Source: Imbricaverruca yamaguchii
Lineage: Eukaryota; Arthropoda; Thecostraca; Neoverrucidae
Direction: 5' to 3'
NCBI GenBank assembly: GCA_034440575.1
Contig: JAOTOL010001280.1
Span: 367,501-431,500, forward strand
DNA length: 64,000 nt
The position numbers and the translations under genes are program-made. Each line of letters begins with the position of its first letter. Position 1 is the stretch's first letter. Below are positions 11,481 to 21,280 of the stretch, in pieces. The notes below the pieces were generated by a model. It saw only the letters and a list, made by a program, of their open reading frames with translations. It searched no databases and was not told the DNA's origin.

Positions 11481-12595
11481 TGACTGGATCGTTATAGCCT
11501 CAGTGGGACTCATTCGTTCGGTTTATAGTCTCAGAGGGACATTATTTTTTCGGATTATAGTCTCCGAGGAACACCATTGTTCGGTGTATGGTGGTCAGAC
11601 AGGCGATTATCACCGAAACACAAAACCGCACAGACACACCAATTATCACATACGACATACACACTGCTCTCGGATGTCAGAGGGAGTCAAGAACTCCGTT
11701 CCGTGGCCATCTCTGCTGCAGCACGATTTGAACCAGGTTTTCACCGCATGACAGTGCGTCTTTGGAACATGAACAGCTCACTTGGTTAGACTGTATTCGG
11801 CTTGACTACCGTGCGATTCCGTGTGACGTGTGTGCCCAATACCAGATCATCAATAACATTACCAATATAGAGTAATTACTATTCTAAATGAGTCAGTCTA
11901 GCACAGTGACTTTCCAAGAGCAGGGCATGTAACATGATTCCTTGGGGCTTCTACGTGGGTGGCTGTCCGTGGGTGTTTGATAAACAATGGACATGCTTGG
12001 TACGCTTGTGTATGACGTTGGTGACCACCTTGATGTCCTCTCGGCTTACTCTGTGCTTTCTGTTCTTTCGCAGTGTGCAAGTATGCCTGCCACAAGGCCT
12101 GCGAGCCAAAGGTAAGCCAGCATGCCTGACACAAGGCCTGCAAATCAAAAGTAAGCCAGTCGGCGTGGCGCCCGACCTGCCTCTGCGGTGTTGTTTTCCA
12201 TCTCGGTCATCGGGCGTGTTTGTTTTGTCCGCGCGGTCGCCTCCGTAGTTGGGGCCACCTGACGGCCGAAACCGCTCTGCGCCGTGATGACGGCACGTCC
12301 ATGGACCTCCGGTGGAATACAGAGACAGCGCTCAGGCTGGTCGGCCAGCAGACTGCTCGTGTTGGGAGAAAGAGCGCCTCGTGCGCTGATGGCCGCCAGA
12401 TAGTGCGCCAACCGCTCTCTGTCGTCCAGGCACGGTAATCGCCGCCCTGATCACCAGCCGGATAACAACACGCTCTCAGGAAAACCGGCCGCACTCGGGC
12501 CGGCGCACAAAACGGCCGCGCTGTCGCTCTGTACGGGGCAAAACGCCGGAGAGACGCGCTACGCGTGAGACCGCACCGACGGGGGCGTCGGACTG
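11481..12595. other. Unassigned sequence with a 42-bp duplication
   Basis: No gene recognised. At about 12075-12155 a segment containing ATGCCTG, CACAAGGCCTGC and AAGTAAGCCAG is directly repeated twice with a spacing of about 42 bp. Overlapping frames on both strands (for example minus 12207-12644) have no recognisable domain. Confidence 0.45.
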
Positions 12596-13222
12596 TAAAC
12601 CTCTCACCGATAATACTGGCACCTCTCGCCGACAATATTGACATCTCTCACCGACAATACTGACACCTCTCACCATAGGCGCACCGGAGGGGGAGGTAGG
12701 GGGCCGGGCCCGCCCCCATGACACCAAAGTGCCCCTTTGGCCAAAAGTGCCCTTTTGACCGAAAAGTGCCCTCTTCGCCGGAATGTCCTAAATTTAGCCC
12801 AAAAATCACCTGTCTTATGTGCACCGCCTGTGCCAAAGGTGCCTTTTCAGCCCAAAACTGCCCTTTTGGCCCAAACAATTTTCACACCCCCGCCCCCCGG
12901 GTCAACAAACTTTCCAGTGTGCCCCGGGCCGCATAGTGCCCTTTTGGAGCCAGACAAGTGCCCTTTTCGGTCCGCCCCCATGAAAAAATCCTGGGTGCGC
13001 GCCTGCCTCTCACCGACAGCACTGACATCTCTCACCTACAGTGCTAACACTTCTCGCCAACAACGCTGACACCTCTCACCTACAGTGCTGACGCCTCTCA
13101 CCTACAGTGCTGACACCTCTCACCTACAGTGCTGACACCTCTCACCGACAGTGCTGACACCTCTCACCGACAGCGCTGACACCTCTCACCTGCAGTGCTG
13201 ACGCCTCCTACCAATAGTACCG
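12596..13222. repeat. 22-bp minisatellite, interrupted
   Basis: Units of ACACCTCTCACCTACAGTGC plus TG, with CCGACAG and CCGACAATAC variants. The array lies at 12596-12674 and 13006-13222, split by a transposon-like insert (12675-13005). Removing the insert and one copy of CCTCTCACC restores the 22-bp phase exactly. Confidence 0.92.
12675..13005. mobile_element. hAT-like non-autonomous DNA transposon (MITE)
   Basis: About 331 bp inserted in the 22-bp array. The ends are imperfect inverted repeats: TAGGCGCACCGGAGG on the left and, reading the right end in reverse complement, CAGGCGCGCACCCAGG. CCTCTCACC occurs on both sides and fits an 8-9-bp target duplication, but the array itself contains this word, so the duplication is not independent proof. 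The CAGG-type terminus and target length fit hAT elements. The inside has low-complexity AAGTGCCCTTTTGG repeats and no transposase. Confidence 0.65.
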
Positions 13223-13243
13223 GCGGGCGTCCATCATGATTAG

Positions 13244-13302
13244 CTCTCTCTCGCTCTCGCTCTCGCTCTCGCCCTCGCTCTCGCTCTCGCTCTCGCTCTC
13301 GT
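13244..13302. repeat. (CTCTCG)n simple repeat
   Basis: About nine units of the hexamer CTCTCG with one CCCTCG interruption. It encodes an alternating Arg/Glu or Arg/Ala run on the minus strand, which makes local open frames meaningless. Confidence 0.95.
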
Positions 13303-14635
13303 CCACACATCGAGGTGGTGGCTGTAGTGAGCAGGCGGACTGGTTCGCCGCGCGTGAATGACCGAGATGGGCGGGAGGTGGTGGGCGGACTCGGATAGAC
13401 GAGCCGCCACGCGTTGAGACCGACCGCGGCTGCTGGGAGCAGGACGGGTCCGTCCGGCCGAGCAGCCGAGATGGGTGGCGATCGCAGTGTTGTAGACGGC
13501 ATCCTCGTCGTTCTCGTCTCTTTCAGCTGGCAACGTTCCTCTGCTCGATCGTGCGTCTTCCCCGCGAGGCGGTGCGTTGCTGCTGTCGACCTGTCGTGGC
13601 GCGTCTTCTCGCGTTCCCTCCGTATCCTTATCGCCCCCGCAGCTCTCGGTGTCGGGTGGTCCTCACGGCCCGGCTGTTCTGCGCCGTCTCCGTTCGTGTG
13701 TTTAACCTTATGTGCTCGTTTTTCGTCAATGGCATGTTAGGTTTGACAGACACATATGTGTCAAGCATTTTGCCAGGAGCAGTGGAATGACACGCCCGGC
13801 CTACGCCGTCGTTGTAGTTGCCTTCGGCAGTTGCGTGGTTGCTCTCTTCTTCTTATATCAGTGAACAGTTGTAAGCTATCGATCGCATACGTGATGACCC
13901 ACTTGCGAGCAGGCGGTGCTGGCTTCGCCCCCACAGCCGATTGGTGAACGCCCATCAGTCTCCTGGCCAGAGTACCGCATCAAATAAATGAAGCTATGCA
14001 TAACAACGGCTCTGGCTAGGACAACTCGTCTCCGTGTGGGGTGCCGTCTTCTCGCTCTTCTTGCTTGCTCGCACCCAATGAGTTTGCTCAAGATTAGCTC
14101 CTTCCGTTGAAAGTACCGGATGGCAGTCTCGCGGCTCTCGCTGATTTCACACGCCGGCTGAGGCAGTTGCGTCTGTGCGGTCAGAGTGGTGCATTTGTTA
14201 TTCACCAGACGCCGCGGAACGGGTGGACGGACGTCGCCCCGCTGGGTCGCTCATCAGTGATGTGTTGTGGCCGGACGAGTCGGTGCCACACGATGAACGC
14301 CGCCCGTAACCCACACCGCCACCCCCACCCGCTCATCGGCTGCCTGTGCGGGACGCTCCAAATCGGGAGGGGGCAGGTATGTTGCTTGGGGACGACGTCA
14401 ACGTGAACAACGTGCTGAATAATGCGGGTGAAGCCTTTGATTAGACAACGTGTGAAGCGGAAATGTTATGGACGCGTTTCCAGCGTTGACGTTCATTGCT
14501 CCCTTCATCGGGACTCGCAGACGGAATTGTCTTCAAGATATACTGCGGGGAGCCCTCCGAGACCGCATTAGCTTGATACATTGACCTAAATTGCCTGTGA
14601 CGGGCTGCGTGAATCAGTCGTGGCTGAGACAATCG
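13303..14635. other. Unassigned sequence
   Basis: Non-repetitive, moderate GC. Several short frames (for example plus 13414-13740 and minus 13876-14205) have no recognisable domain. Host exons cannot be excluded without transcript data, but none can be supported. Confidence 0.4.
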
Positions 14636-15525
14636 TGGCCAGCGCCGTTCGGCTCCATATGTGACGAGCTCAGGTGGTACCACACGGCCATCGGCTCCAT
14701 ATGTGACGAGCTCAGTTGGTACCACACGACCAGCTGGCTCCATATGTGACGAGCCTCAGGTGGTACCACACGACCAGCTGGCCCAATATGTGACGAGCTC
14801 AGTTGGTACCACACGACCAGCTGGCCCCATATGTGACGAGCTCAGGTGGTACTACGCGACCAACTGGCTCCATATGTGACGAGCTCAGGTGGTACCACAC
14901 GACCAGCTGACTCCATATGTGACGAGCCTCAGGTGGTACCACACGACCAGCTGGCTCCATATGTGACGAGCCTCAGGTGGTACCACACGACCAGCTGGCT
15001 CCATATGTGACGAGCCTCAGGTGGTACCACACGACCAGCTGGCCCCATATGTGACGAGCTCAGGTGGTACCACACGACCAGCTGGCTCCATATGTGAGGA
15101 GCTTAGGTGGTATCACACGGCCATCGGCTCCATATGTGACGAGCCTCAGGTGGTACCACACGACTAGCTGGCCCCATATGTGACGAGCTCAGGTGGTACC
15201 ACACGACCAGCTGGCCCCATATGTGACGAGCCTCAGGTGGTACCACACGACCAGCTGGCCCCATATGTGACGAGCCTCAGGTGGTACCACACGACCAGCT
15301 GGCTCCATATGTGACGAGCCTCAGGTGGTACCACACGACTAGCTGGCCCCATATGTGACGAGCTCAGGTGGTACCACACGACCAGCTGGCCCCATATGTG
15401 AGGAGCTTAGGTGGTATCACACGGCCATCGGCTCCATATGTGACGAGCTCAGGTGGTACCACACCACCAGCTGGCTCCATATGTGACGAGCTCAGGTGGT
15501 ACCACGCGACCAACTGGCTCAGGAG
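14636..15525. repeat. 43-44-bp minisatellite
   Basis: About 20 units of GCTCCATATGTGACGAGCCT, then CAGGTGGTACCACACGACCA and GCTG. Length alternates between 44 bp (GAGCCTCAGG) and 43 bp (GAGCTCAGG). A block containing the rare form GAGGAGCTTAGGTGGTATC and ACGGCCATCG recurs near 15095 and 15390, indicating a multi-unit duplication of roughly 300 bp. Confidence 0.93.
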
Positions 15526-15644
15526 CTTTGACTGAGCCACTGACGATAGTGAGAAGGCCAGTGCAGAGGAATTTCTACATTCAGATAATTATGTCTTAAT
15601 GTTGCAGTCGTCTCGCTATCGATATGGAAACTGAATTGCCCTCA

Positions 15645-15897
15645 TGCGCCAGATGGGTGCGCAGTCCTGTGACAGACGACAGTTTGTCTGGTGTCAGAGG
15701 AGTAGGCAGTCCTAGGGAAGACGACAGTTTGTCTGGTGTCAGATGGGTGCGCAGTCCTAGGGAAGAGGACAGTTTGTATGGTGTCAGATGGGTGCGCAGT
15801 CCTAGGGAAGACGACAGTTTGTCTGGTGTCAGATGGGTGCGCAGTCCTAGGGAAGACGACAGTGTGTCTGGTGTCAATGACGTCAGATGGGTGCGCT
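15645..15897. repeat. 45-bp minisatellite
   Basis: About 5.5 units of GTGTCAGATGGGTGCGCAGT, then CCTAGGGAAGACGACAGTTT and GTCTG. The unit is 15 codons, so frames on both strands stay open across the array. The minus frame that extends to 16213 is not a recognisable protein. Confidence 0.9.
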
Positions 15898-17135
15898 GAG
15901 CGTGCGCTGGACGTAACTGCGGCCAAACCCAGGCGAGGGACATCATTCCACGGTACCGCGTCGACTTCGCTGATTGGGACGGAAAAGGTTCGGCCACGAT
16001 CCTTCGGCTGGCGAGCCGGTTTTTTGTCGGCGGATATGTGTTGAGCTGGAGCCGGCGGTGTCGGTCCGCAGCTGCGCTGGCCGACATGTTTGTGCTTATG
16101 TTCTGCCGCGCCGCCGCCAGCGATGGGTTAGGCCAAACACCACCCGACCTCGGCGCGTCGGCAATGGCGCGTACACAGCACCTCTGTGTGGGCACGAGCA
16201 GACCGAGGAGCATGGACGCTGCTGCGGTATGGCGAGGACGGCGCGTGAGTGGGATGTGGTGTGCGTGGGCGGGACAGATCGATGCAGTTGAGCGCGCTTC
16301 TCGCTAGTGGTGTTGTCAGTAGTTGGGATTTAGTATCCAATTATTCGGACTGGGCAAATTTCCAGCTATCTCCGATTGGCTTGGAGGCCGAATAAGATGA
16401 CGTAGTTGAGCATGCGTATCGAGTTAGGGACTAGCATGTCAGGAGGCTATCGAACTTGGTGTCAGGAACATCTGTCTTCCGTGCGGCCATGGCAGCTAAA
16501 GTGTTGTAATGACGAATGAACTGCCTAACAGGAAGGGACAGGTTTAGAACAGTGGGGCATCAAGGGCTGCAAGGAAAACGGGACGTATGGAGGGCTATTA
16601 ATGGATGGAAAAGAGGTGGATGGGAGAGACGAAAAGAATGTCGCATAGGCATATAATGTGAGTCTTATTCGTGAATGAAGCTTGAAAGCTGTTTCACCTA
16701 CCTCCCTCGTGCCGGGAGGTATCAGTTGCACAACCCAGTCGCACTTGTGTACAGTCGAGAGGGTGGTGAGAACGTTAGACGCTAGTCAGCAGAGCGCCGT
16801 AGTCAACCAGAGATCACACATGCTCTCTGGGAGGTCGTGCACACTGACCTCTACGCTGGAGGTACTTCATGGTGCAAGACATGGTGACCGGGCGGTCAGT
16901 CTCCTCGTTGTGCCAATCGGGTAGCTTCTGGGCTGGTGGTACGTCATGATGCAGGCAGGGCATTGCGGCGGGGCGGTGGATCTCTGAGTCTTGTGCTCTG
17001 CTCCCGTCATACTAGTCGACGACGGCCGGCGTTAGGCTTTGGGACACGGATATTAGTCGCAGTGCCTGGAAGCTAGTCCGTGATGAGCTACGGCGATGTA
17101 GTGGTCTGGGGTGAGTTTCCCTGGCGAGGCGGTGT
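15898..17135. other. Unassigned sequence
   Basis: Non-repetitive, GC-rich on the left and less so to the right. No protein domain, RNA gene or mobile element recognised. Confidence 0.4.
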
Positions 17136-17800
17136 AAATCATACTGAATATTTAGCATGGGGTGAGATGCTTCGGTCATGCAGTAGGACTACTTGTCCAC
17201 ATCCCCGAATATATAGCACGTAGTGAGATGCTTTGGTTATGCATTAGAACTACTGACCCATGTCCCTGAATATGTAGGATGGGGCGAGGTGCTTCGGTTC
17301 AACAGCAGGACTACCGATCCACATCCCTGAATATATAGCACGGGATGAGCTACTTCGGGGAGTGGGACTACCAGCCCACACCCCTGAATATCTCGCCCCA
17401 TTTGGCATGAATCAGCAGTGGCGGACCGCCAGTGGTCGGACGTCCGAGGGGCAGAACGACCGAGGGGGTCCTGACAACCGAAGCGTCCGAGGGGCAGAAC
17501 GACCGAGGGGGTCCTGACAACTGAAGCGTCCGCCGGAATGCGTCCGCTCAGACCGAGAGTTCGGGCCGAATAGCACGCCGCTGTCTATCCGGGCACTCAT
17601 GACAATGGAAACACGTCCCGGCCTGTCGAATGGAATGTGTGTTTTGGCACTGTGCAGTGTGGCGTTCAGCTGAAATGGGACGATTTCCTTACAGATAACG
17701 GTTGTGACGCATCGATGTAAGCTCGATGGCGTTTTTTACCCGCTCGACTGATTATCGATGTAAGCTCGATGGCGTTTTTTTACCCGCTTGACTGATTCAG
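17136..17800. repeat. Three small direct-repeat clusters
   Basis: 17136-17400 has four diverged ~60-bp units, each ending in CCTGAATAT and carrying TTCGGTTATGCA-like and GGACTAC motifs. 17441-17530 has two 43-bp copies of CGTCCGAGGGGCAGAACGAC followed by CGAGGGGGTCCTGACAAC. 17711-17797 has two 43-44-bp copies of ATCGATGTAAGCTCGATGGC followed by GTTTTTTACCCGC. These look like young local duplications next to one another. Confidence 0.8.
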
Positions 17801-18886
17801 AGCAGATTGCTCCGATTGAAGTGCGTTTCAAGTCATTGACGGCTTTGCAGGGTGATAAAATCGTGGTACGGTGGATTGGTTTGATTCATGCTGTGTTTAG
17901 CAATCCGTGTGAATTTATGGTCAGCAACCTCTCTAGTGTTCGTGAGCTCTACAATGGGGTATGCATTTTTTATTGTTGTGGTGATTAAGCAACTGCCCAT
18001 TGGTCCTTGGGTTGTATGGGCATGTGAACCGGAAGAAGGAAGCAGAGGGGTCAGCGTACCCCTCCCAAATTTCGGCGAGTTTAACATTGACCTATGGGCC
18101 TTCCATATAAATAATCGATTTCAAGATGGCTCTTGGCCTGCCTCCTAACTTTGGAACGAGCTTTGCGGGCTTGCTCACATGATTCGCTGCTGGTACTGGA
18201 ATATTTGAGCATGAGTAACGGCTGTCTGAGTGACGGGTGTATGTTTACTTTAGCACCGTTGGTTACTCAGCCGGGCGTGAGGTGCGGTGCAGCGTGCGGT
18301 GAGCCCATTCCCCCATCCCCCTTCTGGGTCGTTTCATTACAAACGGGCCACACTTTCCGAGCTAACCCGATATCTGACCACTAGCCCACGATGCGCTGTT
18401 GGCATCCTAGTGGGCAGCAACAGGTTAAGCATTGGCTGCCGTGGTGACGGCACCGGTGACGGCGTTACAGCAAGCTGCAGCTGTGGTGTGGTCCTTGGCG
18501 TCGAGGCTGTTCGCTTTCGATATGCTTCTTTAATCCATCGATGTGTCTTGCCCTTTAGCACCCCTGAATAGGTACACTGAAGAGCAACTACACTTCTTGT
18601 CGCTTCCCCGGTATTACTACTGGCGCGGAATGTCACATATCTGTTTGGGAGTACCTTTGCATATGATTGTTGTGGACGCTTTTAATGAATAATCATTTCG
18701 TATCCTCTCTCGTACACTTCCAGGTTGAATTTAGAGATGCTTTGCAACATACCAGAGGTCACCAGGCACCTCCTAAAACAACCCGATTATCTTCCTGCGT
18801 GATCTTCATGCTCCAAATCGTGCGACCCGCCTGCTTTTACATGTAGCTCCTAACACCTACACTGAAATAGTCCAGTTACTCTGGGA
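17801..18886. other. Unassigned sequence left of LTR element 1
   Basis: Lower GC than the flanking regions. No gene recognised. Overlapping frames at 17788-18636 on both strands have ordinary composition but no domain. The right edge (GGGAACACC) is a remnant of the 33-bp array that continues at 23,351, into which the retrotransposon inserted. Confidence 0.45.
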
Positions 18887-18891
18887 ACACC

Positions 18892-19156
18892 TGTAGTGAG
18901 CTGGTGCTGGAGCTGGCCGGCCATGCTGGTGCAGGGCCGCCGGCGCCGGTGGCGCCGGTGTCACGTTGCACTCGGCGCCGTCAGCGGTTTCTGCAGTGCG
19001 GTCTGTGGTTGGGGCGGCTAGGTCGGCGGCGCGCGGGGGTGACTGCTCGCAGTTCGTCGAGGGGACGCGTGGCCGGTGCTCGTGGCTGGGTCGCCGGACA
19101 CTGCCAATACACGTCCTTCCCCGTGCTCGGCACTTACTTTCTAATCGGCAACTACA
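18892..19156 (+). repeat. 5' LTR of element 1
   Basis: 265 bp, TG...CA ends with the short inverted terminus TGTAG/CTACA. It matches 23086-23350 except for one T/C difference in CTGCAGTGCGG. No clear TATA box or polyadenylation signal was found; GCCGCCGGCGCCGGTGGC-type GC-rich sequence dominates. Confidence 0.95.
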
Positions 19157-19168
19157 AGCTATTTCGGC
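19157..19168 (+). promoter_or_regulatory. Putative primer-binding site matching the 5' end of tRNA-Phe
   Basis: Directly after the LTR the sequence is AGCTATTTCGGC, with a further C at 19169. A usual retroelement PBS begins TGG and pairs with a tRNA 3' CCA end; this does not. Its reverse complement, GCCGAAATAGCT, equals the first 12 nt of animal tRNA-Phe(GAA) as I recall it. The same 13 bases follow the unrelated LTR of element 2. A fragment of the 5' part of tRNA-Phe as primer, comparable in principle to the half-tRNA primer of copia, is an inference. Confidence 0.5.
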
Positions 19169-19185
19169 CATACATTGCGAATACT

Positions 19186-21279
19186 ATGCCGGGGCACGGG
19201 GATGAAGAGGGAGAGCCGCGGGAGGCGACGTCGGGCGCGAGTGGATCGGTGAACTTCGCGGAGGTGTCGGGGACCCTGGGTGTGGCAGGCCCGCGTAATT
19301 TCGACACGCGCCACATACCCGAGTTCAGCGGGACAGTGAATGTGGCTGAGTGGTTTACGCGGGCCGAGAAACTGTGCCGACGACGCGGCGTCAACTTCGT
19401 GGACGTCATCCCGGAACGGCTGACTGGGGCAGCCTTCGCCGTCTGGGAGCAGCTACCCGACAAGGCGCAGGACTCCATGGCGGCTGTCCGCGACGCGTTA
19501 TACGACGCGTTCGCGTTAAACCGGCACGCCGCGTACGCCGCCTTCCAGGACCGAGAACTGCGACCAGGGGAGTCCGTGGACGCCTACTTGGCGGACCTGC
19601 GCCGCCTCATAGCGCTGGTCTCGGACGAGAAGCTCCCCGAGTCCATCCTGGACGCCAAATTCATATCGGGGCTGCCAGCACCGGTACGGAGCCAGCTAAA
19701 GGCAGGTAAGCGAGCACAGCGGATGGCGCTGCCGAGTCTCGTCCGCTTGGCCCGGGACATCCTGAGCGATGACCATCACGAGGTGCTGGCTGCGGCAGCA
19801 GCGTCGCGGCCCGCGCCCCCGCCGTCTCGTCAGGAAGCGCGGCGGCCACGACTACCGCGACGCTGCTGGACATGCGGGAGGGAGGGTCATCTCGCCGCGG
19901 CCTGCCCAAACGCATCGGGGGACGCGTCAGCGAGAACGCCGTCTCCGGATCGCGCCCTTCCGGTCGCCCGGATGCAAGTGGACGGCAGCGAGCGACGCGT
20001 GTTGGTGGACTCCGGATGCACTGACACGCTCGTGTACCGAGGTTGCTGTCGGCGGTGGACGCCGCGGACGGTGGAAATGCGAACCGTGAACGGGGGAACG
20101 TTACGGTGCAGTGGGTCGGTCACGGTCAAGGTGGAATACCAGGGGAGGCGAGTGATGCTCGCGGCGCTGGTTGTGCCAGACCGCCCGCTGGGTGTGGACG
20201 TGGTTCTGGGGATGTCGGGCATCACGGCCCTGGGTGGCATCAGCCTGCGGACACCGACAGACGTGCGGGTCTGTGCGGCGGCAGTTGAGGTCGACCGTCG
20301 GGACTTGGCCGTGGATGCAGCGGACTTCACGGCGCGATTCGCCGCGCGGACGGGCGAATGGACCGTGGCATGGGTGTGGGCAGACGGGAACGGTCCCGAG
20401 AGCCTGCGGAACCGAGTCGCGGAGTATGCGGTACCGCCGGCGGTTCGGCCGGCGTACGACGCTGAATTGGAGCTGTGGATCCGGGAGGGGTGGCTGCAGC
20501 CGTATGACGAGCGGGTGGATGGCCCGGCCCGTGGCCTGATCCCTCTGATGGCGGTCCGGCAGCCGAATCGGGACAGGGTGCGCCCTGTCTTGGACTACCG
20601 TGAGTTGAATGGCCACATTACCGCACACACCGCGGACGCGGACGTTTGTGCTGCCCAGCTTCGCCGCTGGCGACGGCACGGCGCTCGCGTCGCGGTGGTG
20701 GACCTGCGGAAGGCATACCTTCAGCTCCGGTTGGACCGGCGGCTGTGGCCGTATCAGACGGTGGAGGTGCGAGGCCAGAGGTATTGCCTGACTCGCGTCC
20801 GCTTTGGGCTGAACGTCGCGCCGCTCGTCATGAAGGCCGTGGTGCGGGCTGTCCTGCTCCAGGATGCCGCGGTGAACCGGGGGGTGCTGCCCTACGTGGA
20901 CGATCTACTGGTAGACGAGGACATCGTCAGCGCAGACCACGTCGTGGAGCACTTCGCCCGGTACGGTCTGGTCTGTAAGCCGCCGGAGCGGGCGGCCGAG
21001 GGAGCGCGACTGCTCGGGCTGCGGGTGCGCGCGGACGACGGAGAACTGTACTGGCGCCGCGACAATCCGGTGGCCGCGCCCCCGGAGGTGCTGACACGTC
21101 GAGCGTTGTTCGCGTGGTGCGGCCACCTGGTGTCCCACCTGCCGGTGGTGGGGTGGCTGCGTCCGGCGGCCACGTGGTTAAAGCGGCGCGTCAACGCCCT
21201 GACGACAGGCTGGGACGACCCGACAATGGACGCCGGGCTGCGCGAGCAGGTCGACTGTGTCGCGGTGCGGGTAAGGGGG
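19186..21279 (+). CDS. Gag-Pol, first reading frame (gag, zinc knuckle, protease, RT)
   Basis: Start chosen at the first ATG after the LTR and primer site; the frame is also open through the LTR. Residues 1-220 are a gag-like region (motifs NVAEWFTRAEKL and SVDAYLADLRRL). Residues about 227-240 are a CCHC zinc knuckle (CWTCGREGHLAAAC). An aspartic protease has DSG with Asp at about residue 275. The reverse transcriptase covers about 420-640, with the first catalytic Asp at about 506 (VVDLRKAYLQL) and YVDD at about 570-573. The protein acts in cytoplasmic particles to copy the element RNA. After residue 698 this frame leaves the pol alignment at the G7 run and ends at 21555 in unrelated sequence. 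Whether the shift is a mutation, a programmed frameshift or a sequencing error cannot be told from this copy. Confidence 0.88.
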
Positions 21280-21280
21280 G

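Noticed and set aside
18904..19185. N-terminal extension of Gag through the LTR
   Set aside because: The frame is open, but it lies in the LTR and primer site. The first ATG after them (19186) corresponds to the equivalent start (37346) in element 2.
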